A DNA stretch of 64,000 bases from Bigelowiella natans CCMP2755 (lineage: Eukaryota > Cercozoa > Chlorarachniophyceae). The translations under genes were made by a program, and so were the position numbers. Location: contig ADNK01001191.1 in the NCBI GenBank assembly GCA_000320545.1, forward strand, positions 7,501-71,500, given 5' to 3'. Shown piece by piece: positions 1 through 13,400 of this stretch. The notes under the pieces are model-generated. The model made no database searches and was not told the DNA's origin. It worked only from the letters and a program-made list of their open reading frames with translations. The stretch's first letter is position 1; each line of letters starts with the position of its first letter.

Positions 1-228
1 GTAATGCTCATCCACAAAAGTTTCATTTTATATACACCGCATGATGTTAAATAGATATTCCGAAGTAAAAAACAAATGCACGCACGCAAAGAGAAGGGAT
101 GGGGGTGAGGGAGGGGGTGTTAAGGGTGTATCGAAAGACCGGTTTCAAAAATATTTCCATTGTCAGATATAAGACGTTGGATGGGCATGTAGGCCCTCGT
201 AAAAGAGGGCAGCTCCAATCAACTGGAA

Positions 229-234
<6 letters not shown>

Positions 235-271
<37 letters not shown>
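235..271. repeat. (GA)n microsatellite
   Basis: Uninterrupted GA dinucleotide tract of about 37 bases in spacer DNA. Confidence 0.95.
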
Positions 272-273
<2 letters not shown>

Positions 274-910
274 TTGGTTTACACCGCTGTTTGAAAAGAG
301 GTGCATTTTACACTGCGACATCAGCTATTTCAGTATATTTCTGAGTGGTATTATTTTCCTGTATATACTCTAACGAGGGTTTCAACGTAAGTTGTTTCCC
401 CTGAGAACAGATTCATGTAGTTTTGCGTTAACATCCTATGGTCTATCTAGCGCGCATGGTTGGCAGCAGTGGTTGATTGATGTTCTTGAAATTGTTCAAT
501 ATCTCAGGAAAATTTCTCAGGTGGTTCTTGGTTAAAGGTTTTGCTATCTTAAAACCAAAGAATCAGACGAGATATATTGTTTTGGGCGCACCACGTTGTC
601 GATCATATCGCTGCGGGTTAAGAAAAGATGTTATTACAGGCATAAATACTGATAATTTAGAGAGTAACGGTTGCTGATTTGTGATACGTCGTCGTAACAT
701 GACCAAAAGTATAAGTATGTTCATGTTAAGCGAAGCATTGTTCAATGCGCCACATCAGCATTGTTTACTTTGAACATGCAAGCTACAACGGAACTGCTCT
801 TTGAAGTGTGTGTGCGTGTGTGTGTTGATTTAAGCGAACAACATGGCTAGATGGTGTGTGATGAGCACATGCAGCATGACAAACAAATTAGCAGCAAAGA
901 GGAATTGTGT

Positions 911-912
<2 letters not shown>

Positions 913-960
<48 letters not shown>

Positions 961-961
961 G
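913..961. repeat. (TC)n-(AC)n compound microsatellite
   Basis: About 35 bases of TC repeat switching directly to AC repeat. The same compound form recurs at 39460-39492 and 54800-54875. Confidence 0.95.
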
Positions 962-1049
962 TACATACTTGTCTAGTTGTGGCGCTGCGACCAAAAATCT
1001 GTTTTATTTTTTACTACTAATGACATGTTACTATGCTTGTTGGATGCAT

Positions 1050-1460
1050 GCATGTGCTTTTCATCATCCTGGTTCGACTGAGCATGATGAATCGGGCGTC
1101 ACTGGTGCGCTACTCCACGCATGCAAGCGCTCTATCTAGTCTATCTATCTGTGGATGCATGTGCAATGCAGCTGTACGTACGTAGCTGCGCATCGCCATG
1201 CATCGCACTGCAAATGCGCAACAACGTGCACAGCTTATTGCATTATTGTGGCACATGTTGCGAGTGTCTGATGGAAGACGTAGGTGACACAGCAGCACAT
1301 GTATGTAGCAGTGTCTACTAGTCTAGCTTGATTTGTGTACGTGCGATGTGCGTGCTTCGCATCAAACGGCGGTGCCTCTTAGTCACATTGTTGCGCATCC
1401 CATGATGTCGATCAATTCGATTCAGCTAGCATGCTAACATGGCGTACTAGCTGCGCTTCT
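1050..1460. other. CTAG/GCATGC palindrome-rich island
   Basis: The stretch is dense in short self-complementary words (GCATGC, GCTAGC, CTAG, GTACGTAC) and has no credible reading frame. It lies beyond the 3' end of the minus-strand protease gene. Similar islands occur beside the other 3' gene ends in the window. Function unknown. Confidence 0.6.
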
Positions 1461-2140
1461 GCAGCAGATCTGCACGCCACGCACACCCCACATTTCATTT
1501 CCCTGCTGCTCGCGGCGGCAAAATAAATTGCAAAAACCAGCAACGCGATAACTTGCTAGCTTGCCTACTGACGAACTGCTGCTGAACTGAATTGCTAGAG
1601 TGACATGGTGATCATCACAGGCACATCACACGTCTTTTGTGAAAAAATGATATAAACAATCTTTGTTGAAAATGCGACATGGCAAAAATCCACAGCAGAG
1701 CACAATTCTTTGGCCAAAGCATCGCTCTAGTGCTGAAAACACTGCAAGGAAGGAAGTTCATTCTCATCCAAATAAACAACAAGTGAGAATTTTCAAATCA
1801 AAAAGTGGAAAAGCATATTGGACAAATCTAGAAATGGCTCACAGAAGAGCAGTTCAGACCTTTGAAAAACAAAAGATTTTTGCATGTGACATCGTCCAAT
1901 ACATGGACACATGCTAGCATGTGCACACAAAAGAAAATCCACAGAAAAACTTGTTGTCAAATTTGGCGGGACAAGGTGAAGCTAGCATGTCATTCTAGCA
2001 ATTTAGTTCAGCAGTACGTAGGTCGCAGTAGGCAAAATTTCATGTTGCGCATTTTGGAAAATTTTGTTACCGCGAACAGTAGGGAAATGAAATGTGGGAT
2101 ATGGTATATAGATCTGCTGCTAGGCATGCTAGCAGGTCTA
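1440..2140. mobile_element. Fold-back (MITE-like) repeat element
   Basis: Two arms of roughly 130-150 bases face each other as an imperfect inverted repeat: about 1455-1605, and about 1978-2125 read on the opposite strand. Shared blocks include CCCACATTTCATTTCCCT, GCCTACTG and AATTGCTAGA followed by TGACATG. About 370 bases lie between the arms. No transposase is encoded; short frames inside look incidental. A related copy of the left arm and adjoining interior is at 41592-41915, so this is a dispersed family. Fold-back or MITE-like is my reading; target-site duplications were not resolved. Confidence 0.6.
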
Positions 2141-2543
2141 GCATATTATGCATAGCTATAGATGCATGACCAATGCACTTCCTGACAATGACTAACCTAT
2201 CTAGATGATCACGATGCGATCGACATTGTGCCCCATCATGCACGTATGAGAAATTAAATCATTGTTGCTGTTTTACATAGCTACCTGTACCTTGCATCGC
2301 ATGCAGTTATGGTATTATGGCTGAAGGAATCGCGGAAATTACTCTATCATGTAAGCTGCTGATCGTTTCTTCGCGGCGTAAGCAGATGTAAAATGCTTCA
2401 TTATTCCATGAAGACTGTACATAAGTGAGCTCCAGTTCTATTTAAATACCTGCTCCATGGACGCTCTAATTATGCTTGCACGTGTGTTGCTGTGAGGAGG
2501 AGGGATTTGGCAAGCGGAGTTATCTGCGGAGACAGTGGTTGTT
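2140..2543. other. 3' spacer of the aspartyl protease gene
   Basis: Non-coding as far as I can see. Its first part (to about 2230) continues the CTAG/ATGC-rich palindrome style; the rest is ordinary AT-rich DNA up to the protease stop codon. Confidence 0.5.
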
Positions 2544-5500
2544 CTATATCTTCGACGGTGTGGGCCGGCGAAGTGGGCGGGATTTCAACCCTGGAACGAG
2601 CTTCTGCACGCCCAGCCGCTTGCGAGGATAGTCAAAGATGACGCGACAGCCCTCGAGCACCTTTATGCAGAGGACCCCATTGCACACGGCGGAGAGGTCG
2701 TTGGGCGTGTTGACCAGTGTTGCACGCATGTCTTTGGACTCAATCCGCACATCTCCAATTTCCACGTATTCGATCTGCGCCGTGTGTGCATCAACGTTGT
2801 ACCCCCCCGCCCCGGTCATAATGGTCGCCTTTCTTCGTATCGATTTGCAGTCGCTGTTTACGACCCCGGCGGCGTATGCCTTCTCCTCGTTAAAGACGAC
2901 GTGTGACCCCGCTGCACCGATGTCCAGCAGCATCAGGTTGTGGCTGCCGCGCTCTGTATGTTTCCCCTTGACCGTTGCCTCAACATGGGCAACTTTCGAT
3001 AAAAACTTAAGGCTCGCAAAGCTCATCGCCGTCTCCGGATCTTCTCCAGTACTCCCCATGGCAGCACCAACTTCGCCCGTGATCGCGCGCTGCTTCTCTT
3101 CCCCCCCTTCCTTTCCCATCGTCACTACGTCATGGCCAGCCGGCCTAATAAATGCGCGCCGTTTTGAGTTGAAGCCGAAAATTGGCTGATGGTCCAACTC
3201 CAATTCAATGACAGCTTGGCTGAAGAAGTCGAAGCCCAAGATCCCGGCAATCTTCACACCCTCGCCCTGCAGCGACGGCAGCGTCATCGTGTTGAAGATA
3301 GGGTCTTTCCAGGTCATTGGGCCGACGGAGAACGTCGAGATTTTGCAAAGTGCGGATTGTGACATGCCCCCCAGGACACTAGCGTTGTTGGGTGCAAACT
3401 GCTCCAGACCCAGCCGCTTTGCCGCCCACGTCGTGATGACGTTGGTGCTTGCGCCAGTATCCAACATCCAAAAGCCAACGTCCTGCCCATTCACTGTGGC
3501 AGGGATGAGGCAGTGGCCAGACCTTCCCATCGTGAATTTGATCTCTGGGGAGACTTCAGGGTTGATGTGGAGGTCTGGTGCGGGTGGGTTGCTAGGCCGA
3601 CTGTACACGTCGCCATGGCGGGGGTCAGCTCGTAAACGATCGGGAAAGAAATATTTGTTGTTCATTTGGTTGCTGCTGCTGCCTATTCCCCTTAAATCTG
3701 GGATAGAGAACGTTCCACGCTCGTCGTGGTGGGTCTGATCACTATCATCATCATCATTATTATTATTGCCATCGGTGCCACTACCCCCCCCCTCGCCAAA
3801 GTGGAGATTTGACAACGCGACGATTCTTCCCACGATGACACTCTCGTCGATCTCGGTGGACACCGTTTTCGTCGCTTGCATGTACGATTGCGTCGCGGCC
3901 CATTCCGTGAAGTCGAGAGTCTTGACTTGGCCAAAGTAGTGGCAATGGTAGCGTTTAGGCAGCCACGTTCTTGTGTCGATCACATATACTATTTTCGTAA
4001 TATCGTGTGCTTGGCCATCATCGAGATTCTTCTTCAGCCGTAGCTCAATTGCAACAGTTGGCCCTTCGTCATCGACCTCGTTCCGGAGACATCCCATCGC
4101 CTCATCCCTGGGCAGTACCTAGAAGCCAGTAAATTGGAAATGGGGACTCTTACACGCGCACGCTTGTTGCAAAATTTCGCCTGTTATGCGTTCTTTGATG
4201 CATATTTAAATAACTCCTTTCTCCCGTGGTGGTTGCTAATTACTATCCTCTCATTTTCTTCATTGTCTTTTTCCTCCGTCCTTCTCCTTCTCCTTCCCAT
4301 TCCACGACTATTGACCGCAGCCACTCTTATACGATATCCTTACTTACTTACTTACCCGCATGTCGATCTTTTTTCGAATGGAATCCAGAAGAAACAATGA
4401 GTGAAACGCCCAAACTCCTGAATAATCATCGACGCAAATGACAACAACGAAGATGCCTTTTCGGAGAAAAAATCTTATCAATGACCGCCCAAATCATCCC
4501 TGTTTAGCTCCCTTTTCTGCAAAGAACCCCCCCCCATTTGCGCAATGATTTTACTACCTAGTATTAAAGCCTCCCTCTCATCGTACTCCAGCTCAACTGC
4601 AACCTGCCAAAAAGAAGGATGGATTTTAGTGAGAAGCACGAGAGAAGAAAGCGGGCGGGAGGGAGAGAGAGAGAAAGGTAGATAAACTTCTGGACTTAGT
4701 GGAAGGTACAGTGCATCAATGCAATTTCTATGCGATCACATCAGTATATGCCAATATGTAGCAACTACCTTCGAAATAGTATCATGTTGCCACACGGTTT
4801 TATCCCCGTCAAATCCGAATCTAACGATGAACAATGACGAAGCATGAGAGAATAACACACGAAGGAGGTCGCAACTTCTAAAATTTCGCTTGCACAAAGG
4901 CGATAAACGTTACTATATTGCCCCTCTCCTGTTCTTCATATTCCCCCAACCCCCCCCCCCCCTCCCCTCTATCTCTTTATCTATCTTACAAGCTCTGTAC
5001 TGAAGGAGCCCCGGGAGCGTCGTACACGTCGACGTCTCTTCCCACAAACGCTCCATCGCTCGTTCGAATACGATAACGTCCGCAACTGGTTGCCCCTGCC
5101 TGATGAATCATGAGATAGAAGAAACCGATAAATTATGAGGGAATGGGTAAGAAACGGTGAAGAAGAGGTCGCTAGAACAGGGGAAAGAATGAAGCTCTCC
5201 TAATTTTCGGCTCAGTTCCTCTCTGGGAAGCCCCCACCTGGACTTCCTCCGATGTTGAAAGGTATTCGAATTCAGAAGGAACGACTGCTGGCCCCTTCCC
5301 CCGAAAGATAGAAGATTTTAAGTTTTGAAGGATCTGGTGTGTGAGATAATTGGGCAACGGTGGTCAGGGTTTTGGGATATCAAGGATCTACGATTAATAC
5401 CACCTCATCCTCTTCATTATCTCTCATATTATAATTGGCAGTGTTAACAATATGATATATTGAAAGACCAGTTCCAAACGCCCTTTCAATCTTATCAAAC

Positions 5501-5770
5501 CTTCCCCCCTCACCCCTCGACCCCTCTGTTTCTCCTTTCCCCCACCCTATCCTTTCCAAATCATTGAATGTACTAAAGAGTAAATTCAATATGCCGGACT
5601 TTCCCCCCTCCCTGGCATCTCTATTCTTCGGCGGCCATACTTCTTCGAGGCTGTAGTCTTCAGAGGCAAGAACCATATTGTCAGGCGATGGTTTGTCACC
5701 ATCAAGTCCATTCTTTTCAATCGTTGCCGAAATAGAGGGCGCCATTTTTCGTCTCCCCCCCCTCCTCCTC
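2544..5770 (-). CDS. Retropepsin-like aspartyl protease with two lobes
   Basis: The terminal exon runs from an acceptor near 4118 down to the stop at 2544, more than 520 codons. It carries two retropepsin-like lobes. The first has the active-site block FWMLDTGASTNVIT (DTG triad) and a later hydrophobic-Gly element GILGFDFF. The second has LMLLDIGAAGSHV (DIG where DTG or DSG is usual) and ends with VIFDYPRKRLGV, the typical closing strand. Clan AA proteases use one Asp from each lobe for peptide hydrolysis, so both Asp being present suggests an active enzyme. The first 60 residues of the exon form a separate beta-rich region, and the stretch before lobe one is Gly/Asn/Asp-rich. Upstream coding is likely: a coding-looking segment at about 4995-5100 (frame containing GRYRIRTSDGAFVGRDVDVY) and another at 5600-5770 with a candidate ATG, but I could not join them in frame. 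The upstream limit is approximate. The architecture resembles bacterial aspartyl-protease-family proteins rather than pepsin. Confidence 0.75.
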
Positions 5771-6858
5771 TCCAGCGACGCATACGACGAAGATAATCTT
5801 CGTCGAGGAAATGCGACATCCGCAGTAGGAACCTGAAGACAATCATTACAGAGACTTGGGTAGAACATTCACACGGACATTACTTGGGGGAAAGTCGCAT
5901 ATTTTTCTATCTTGGGGTGAGGCATAGAGTTTGATTTGCCGCCCCAGCTAATGACCTTAGCGGTATTTCTCACTGGAGCTCTCCTGATAATTGCTGATGT
6001 TGTGAAGGCGACACCCAACAGCCCCTGTATTTAATTAATTTCGTTTAAGTATGGTACCCCCCCAATAGAAAAGAAGAAAGAGTGCCGATCTCGCAAACTC
6101 AAAGATTTTCGAATGCTCTGCAACTCTTGAAAGCCCTCTCGAAAATTTATAATCAAAGAAAATTTCGCGGAGAACTACCTCCATTATGCACATATGAACC
6201 CCGAAGGCGAGCAGCAGCGACATCAGAAGTATGGGCACGAGGAGGAGAGATCTACTACACGACGGCCAAAATCTATCATTGGGCCTCCTGGAGGAATACG
6301 ATAAATAAATGGGAGGGGATCATACTTTTCGATTGCATCTACCCCCCTACCTAAAAAATCGTAATCTTTGCTCGCATGGGGAGACGTGCCCCCCCTCATG
6401 GGTACGACACCGTCTCTCCATTTATCAAAAATCCGTTTTGCTTTACCGATTCGCAATTATCATAGACAAAATATCTAAAATATATTTTCTAAATGCATTG
6501 CTGAGATTCTTCATACGTCCGATAGGCAATTTGGCTAATGCTTTATCCGATGGATGGGCCTTCTTTCGATATCTTAGTACTAAAAGAATTTCTAGAGTAT
6601 CTGCAGTCTAGAAAAATATTGTAATTATTATTTGGGAGAAAAGTACAGGATAAAAAATAATTGATGAAACATCCTAACAGAACATCTATCAAAACTCCAT
6701 ACAAATCAAGTAGCGAGGAAAATTATCAAGCCTGGAACTTCGTAGACAAATTGATTCACTTTAGAGGTTTATCTTGTAAAATATTTCAGAAGTTCCGTGG
6801 CCGGTGGCTACGAGCACAACCTTCCGGATGACGTAGTAGGGGCTCGCGGCTAGGGAGC
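5771..6858. promoter_or_regulatory. Divergent 5' spacer between protease and VPS13 genes
   Basis: About 1 kb between two genes transcribed away from each other, so both promoters should lie here. No convincing coding frame, TATA-like box or recognised operator was found. Several C homopolymers occur. Unlike the 3' spacers it has very few CTAG palindromes. Confidence 0.4.
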
Positions 6859-7311
6859 ATGTTCGAAGGCCTTGTAGAGAGGCTCCTGCGGGTCGGTGGC
6901 CCTTTCCGTTGCCATCCTCATTGTATGAGCTCATTTCACTGTGTGATTGATGCAGGAATCCTTCGGTGGAATCTTCGAGCAGATCGGGGACCTCAAGATC
7001 GCCGTATGGAGCGGAAACGTTCGCCTGAGGGATCTGCGGATAAAGAAGACAGCTCTAGGTAACAACCAACTGCTGAGCTAAGCTCACCACACTGGCTCAC
7101 TAATTAACTACGGTCGCAGCCGAGCTGCAGAGCGTCTGGGGGGTAGGATCTGGGGATGACGGCGCGGTAGGAGGCGTGGCTCTGGAAGTGGTAACAGGCC
7201 GCGTCGATTCCCTCATTGTGGAGGTAGCAGTTGCTCCGATTACAATTCTCATAATGTGACAACACTATGCAAGCACGTGTTTGGATTAGGAATTGCCTCC
7301 CCGCCCTTTGC

Positions 7312-7352
<41 letters not shown>

Positions 7353-7695
7353 ATACATGTCACACTGTAGAAAGAACTAGCACAGACGCTCATGAATCAT
7401 TCCCGTGCTCAGGTTCCTTGGCAGGCACTTACCACCAAACGAGTTCGCGTCACCTTCGACGGAGTGCATTTGCTGTGCCGACTGGCTCACACACAAAATC
7501 AAAACAGTACTGAGCGGCAGCAACAGCCTCGAAGCTCCTCGTCCTTTTCCTCCAGCGTTGTGCAACGGATTCAGTTGGAAGCCAAACGACGCCTGCTCAA
7601 GCAAGCAGAGCTGATCTGGCAGCTTCGGTTTCCATTCCCTCTTCCCTTCTTTTCGCCCTATCCCCCCCGTTTCTCCACCAATGTGATCGCCACGA

Positions 7696-7730
<35 letters not shown>

Positions 7731-8737
7731 CTGAATTTATGGTTTTGTTTTTAATGCAAGGGGTGGCACTGAGCTTCCGGGGGTGTCTAGGAAAAGTAGC
7801 AAAAGCATCAAAGAGCGCATGTTCGCATCCGTCGTGGCCAACCTCCATGTGTCGCTAAAGTATACATTTTGTCTGAGGATATTGTATATACATTTACATA
7901 ATATATATATATATATATATATATAAATATATATACAAGCTTTTGTTGTGAAGTTCGTTCGGCTCTGGTCCTTCCCCTCTGCCCCCCCCCTTTTCGACTT
8001 TTCCGTATGCTATATAGCTTCAGTTTTTTTAGTGAGTAGCAGTCGGGTAGCTGGTGTACACTGCGTGTTGTGAGGAGCTATTGAACAACACTCTAGGAAC
8101 ATGCATCTTCGCTTCGAGCACGTGTTACTGCCCCCTCCATCGGGCCACCCTTCCTCCTCTCCCTCCTTCAATGCCTCCAACTCTTGCCCGCATGGATCCA
8201 TGGCATTACCGCAAATCGTTTGCGGGATAACGCTCCACGAGGCGCGCTGGTATAGCACAGACTCGAAAGGTGCTGCAAACAGAGCAAGAGCGAAGCTAGT
8301 GCGATTGCATCATCGGGAGAGTTGTGCCATGATTTTTTGGGTTTCCGTTGCTGGCCGTTCGTGGTTTCTAGTTTTCGAGTGTGGTTCTCTCTATCCAGCC
8401 CCTGATTTTGGAATTTGCGACTTCATCAGCAGCCACGTCGCCGTAAATCTACTCTTTCATCTAATCATTCAATTTGCTCCTTCCACGTCATCGTCGTTCA
8501 TTTGCCATTTGTCTCATCATCTCACTAGCTTCTCTAATTCTGGTTTATTTTCTCTGTGTACTTCCTTATTAATTACCAGGGAATCCTTGCATTGTGGATC
8601 CAGGAGATAACGACACGCGCACTAGAGATACCACACAGAATGCGCTGGTCATAACCAAAACTACGAAAAACAGATAATATACATACATAGATACACTTTT
8701 AATAATCCACACACACACACACACACACACGCGCACA

Positions 8738-8790
<53 letters not shown>

Positions 8791-10405
8791 ATATATATAT
8801 AGTTAGTACGTATATAAACGGCTGTTTGCAATCTCCACCGCCGCTCCGCTTGTTTTTGGTCGCGTCCTTTATCCCCGCCCTAGGTGTTGAATGGCCTTGG
8901 AATGTACTGGAGGTCGCCTCCCCTCACAAATAAAAATTTGAATGCTAGCGACGAGCGTAAGGAAGAGAGGAACGAAGACGATTGCAACAACACCACCGAA
9001 CTGTGGTCGCTGCTTCCTCCCTCGGAACAACTTCGGTTGCTACGCTCCTCTCTCTCTCCGGATACCAACGAGCGCAGGCTGGGGGATGACTACATAATCT
9101 CGCCTTTCCACTGTGTCGTGGCCATCAAAACGACAGGCTCTCAGGGGGCAAGGTGTGGTGCACAATGTATTGTCGATCGATCTCCTAGAGGAGTGAAAAG
9201 AACATGCGCCAACGCGCACCAATGACACACACATGTACAACACATGTTCGTTCTGCTGTTTATATATCGACTAACATTGCTCCTCCTCTCGCCTTTCTCC
9301 CTGATGCCTTTCCCATGGGCCTTCAAATCCGGTACTGGTTGCCCCCCCCCGCTGCGGTAACACACACGACAACGAAAACGACAGGCTACTCACTCCTGAG
9401 CGACACGCACGCACCACTATTCACGGACTCAAAATTCGCCTTACTGCCGATCAGGTGATACCTATTTGAAATACACACAACCACATCCTTTGCGTGCAGA
9501 AAATGCGCAGAAATCTGAGTAGAAGGAATGGGCTTATACCTACGAGTAGTGCGTTTTTTTATCTTGAGTGTCGTTGCTACTGCTGCTGTTTCTTCCGCGC
9601 GCGCTGTGGTTGTGATTGCGTTTATGCGGCGAAGGTGTTGGGACTTACCCAGGCGTGCAATTGCCTGAACATCGCCACCACACGGCAGAGGATTGCGGAG
9701 GTATATGAATACAGGATTCCACCACTGGACTTTCTTTGTGAAAGTCAATGTATGACTATAGGGATAATATGATGATGTGAGCGACAAAAGTGGTATGTCT
9801 AAAAGATTCTTGATGCCCCCCCTTCCCTTTATTATGCAAATACACGTGGCCGCTCTCTCAAGATATTCCCGCGACGTCCATGTGCACGTGTTGGAGCTGC
9901 TCCGCAGCAGTGGTGGCGTTACGCGTGCGCGTCGATCATCCATATGCGACGGGCATCGCATCAGCGCAAGAGCGGTATATACGGGGGGGCAGAAGGGGGC
10001 GGAGCTGGGGGAGGTGGAGGAGACACATCTATCGTGAGAGGCACGGGAATATTGAAGCCTCGAAGTTATCTATTATCGACATTCTTCCAGCGTTGGAGGT
10101 GAGTAATTCCTGTTGCTGGCATGCCATGGTTTATGCCTAAAATTACAACAATATCAAATGGGAAAAGATGCGGTGCGTCTTCATTAATACACCTTCCCTC
10201 GCACGTGTGTGTGTGTGTGTGTGTGTCTGTGTGTGTGTGTGTGTGTTTGTGTGTGTGTTTTTCCTTTTATAACAGTGGTATGCGACGCTACGTGCCCCTG
10301 TACAAACGATATTTGGCCGAAAGCCACCCGAAAGCACGCTCGTGGGCTAAAGCGCTTTCCGTCATAGAGAAATCGCAGCTTCAAGCCATGGAGGACATAT
10401 TTGAG

Positions 10406-10441
<36 letters not shown>

Positions 10442-13400
10442 CACATTTTGCTGGCTTCTTCCTAGGAGGAAACAGGAGAGGAGAAAGACCAGCTACTTTT
10501 GCGTGTTTTTGCCTTCAGTTCTACTTCCTTCTTCCTCTCTGGCTCTCCTGCTGTAGCATCATCATCATGTTACTGCTGCGGCATCATCATCATCATGTAT
10601 TACATAAACACACCTCATCGATTTGGTGGGAGTCAATATGTCCCAATCTTGTTTGAATTAAGATATGGATTTTCGGGGAAAAGGTTTTAGACACGCTTCG
10701 CTTCCGATTAATCGCGACGTACGAGCTCGAGTTTGAGCTCCACAATAGACGACTAGCGGCCGGCTTGGCGCCAAATGCCCCTTTACCGATGTCGTCGTTG
10801 ACACAACATGCAAGCGAGAATAAGAATGGAAGCACAGGTAGCAGTAGCAACACCAGTTACGCATCGCCGCAATCTTCCCGAAACGACTCGCAATATATCG
10901 AAGATGACGACACCTATGCCGCCGCCGCCGCTGCTGCTGCTTCCTCTAAAAGCAGCACGAATTCGAACCAAAGCACCTTTTCATCATACTATAATGCTTT
11001 CTTCGGTGGTAGTGGTAGTGGTAGTGGTGGTGGCAGCAGCGGTAGCGGCAATAACAACGGGAAGGTTCAGCTAAGACCGCGATCAAACAGCGGATTGAGC
11101 ATTGGGAGTCCACATTATATCAGGTAGAATGTGCTGCCTTGATAACGCGACTGAGTGATGATAAGCCTGGGACAGGGTGCAAGGGGTAATGGGTGTACTG
11201 CTGGGACGAATCCTAGGAAAATATCTACTTTGATTCATCCTTACATTCTGTTCGCAGGTACGAGTCGTCTGGGGTGCCGATTCCATCGGAGTTTTCGATG
11301 TCGATGGAGCAGCGGCGACGGTTGTTTGCTACGATAAACTACAACTCCCTGTTGGCGAAAGTGCTTCCCCTTACCTCCCTCCGCACCCGCATCACGTTAG
11401 CGCTGAACGAGGCGACGCTAGCTCTGGTCGCAGACGACAAACATAGCGATGATGGCAATCGGCAAGCGCATGATGAAAAAGCACAGACACGGAAGGACCG
11501 GAAACAGAAGGGCTGTGCACGAAACTCTCGCGAAATATTGACTGCATGGGCTACGGGCGAGTGTGGATGCTCGTTCTCAAACAATCCCGACGACAAAGAC
11601 TCTGGGTTGGAGCTTACGCTATTAGTCCATGACGCGAAGCTTCGAGAGGGAAGTTTCTCCAACAACAATAGCAGCAATCTGGGAAACAACGGCGGTAATG
11701 CTCGCGCGCGGGGGCATACGCATACGCATACGCAAACGCATACGCACACACAGACACATGCAGATACATGCGCACACAAATAGCACCTTTGTTTGGGAAT
11801 GAATACTGTGAAATCCTGTTGAATCACCATTACAGGCAGCGGGAAAATCAAGCTGCAATGGGAAAGATCTAATACTGACTCCAAACATGGAGAGCACGAA
11901 GGGACCGCAACTGCGACAGCAACAGTAGGCGACGAACAAGAAATGAAAGTGAACGATCGATTCAGTTCCACACCTGATGGAGAAGAGGTCACCGACTCCT
12001 CGAAAACGGCAGTTCTAATTCTGCACGTAAAGCACTGCCTGAACACTCATGATCTTCCCCCACGTCAACCACACGCTGCTGCTGCTGGGAAATCCACATT
12101 CCGCGGCGATAGCCAACTTAATATGGATCGAGACCATCATCATCATCATCATCAGCATCAGCATAATGCTTGCCCTATGAAGAGACCCAGTATCAATCTT
12201 TACCGAACATGGGTAGTGCGAATCAGCGTTATGCCGTTGACGTTGTCAATCTCTTCATCTCTCGCTAAAAGCCTGATGCGCTTCATATCATGCGCCATGA
12301 CAGAGGAGTCATCATCATGTTCATCTCCCTTGCTTTCGTCTTCCACGTTAGCACCACCCTCCCCTGAAGCTAAGACGACTGCCTGGCGGGCGAGGAAGCG
12401 CGAAACTCTGATGCGGCGAGCTGTTGGATGTCATGATATCCGCTTTGACTTCGAGATGGCCAACGCGGCTTTGGAGCTTCTCGACGATAGCAGCAGCAGA
12501 AGCAGCGTGCAACATCCTTCGGTAGAGCAACTGTCATCTCTCGTGAAGTTCCAGTGGAAAGGCATTCATATAGGTCTTCACGACTATCCCCGGCTTTCAG
12601 AAGTGACGCGGCTCGTAGTAGGAATGCCGGTGATGACACGCTACGGATATGGCTACGTGTTTCGCACGGATTCAGCGACCGCTGCCAAAGCAGCTGCTAT
12701 TGCGGGCGACACCAAGAATGATAGCCATCGTGGTGGAAGGAGTGGGAGTAGCAGCAGCAGCAGTAGCAACGCCCATGAAGCTGCTCTAGGAGTTATGATA
12801 TTGGGGAATGGCAGCAGCAGTATGATGGTATTCCAGACAAGAATAGAGCTTCTGAGGTACCAAGACGAGCTGGAGGCTGCAATGCCTGCTGCGACGCGGA
12901 TCGATGCTATCATGAGGCGGAGTGTCGAGATTGGTTTCAAGGCTGCGTGGAGCTCGGTCGGAACTGTGCGAAGGGAGGGAAAGGACGGCTGTACGGTGAG
13001 ACAAGACACTGCCAGATGGCTGTCGTGCCCGTTTCAAACCCGTGCACGATGTCAATTCCTTGTCCCATCCTCGTCTCCCCCACACCTTACTATCGGCATC
13101 ACTGTGACGAAGGAACCTGCCACGAGAAGGCAATCAGCTACAACGACAGCGGATGGCAAGATGCAGGATAATGATGACGATCTCTTGCAAGTTAAAATAT
13201 TGCACTCCTTACTGGATATTCTGGCCGCTCAGGGTATTGTTGGAGCTGATGCAGACGAGGGTGATAAGACCATGGGTAAAAACGACGATGCCGACCAAAA
13301 GGATGGTACTAGCAACAGCGGAACTCTTTCAGGCCAGGATTCGCGTTGCTTGAATCGCCGTAGAGCCCATAATTTCCCTCGATTGTCCTTCAAAGCAGAT

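Larger units (their letters stand above)
1..1049. other. Spacer without supportable gene
   Basis: No convincing coding region is visible. Short open frames near 477-745 on both strands overlap each other, resemble nothing I recognise and have no splice or motif support. The stretch holds a pure (GA)n tract (235-271) and a (TC)n tract running into (AC)n (913-961). Confidence 0.6.

Noticed and set aside
477-745. Overlapping 60-66-codon frames on both strands near the left end
   Set aside because: No domain, no splice context, and each is the shadow of the other; nothing favours either as a gene.
2544-4118. Retrotransposon or retroviral gag-pro remnant
   Set aside because: Both lobes are in one chain, no reverse transcriptase, integrase or LTR is nearby, and the sequence is intact coding DNA.
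11339-12046. 235-codon minus-strand frame with Cys/Val run
   Set aside because: Opposite VPS13 exons; the low-complexity run comes from a CA/CG repeat. It is a shadow frame.
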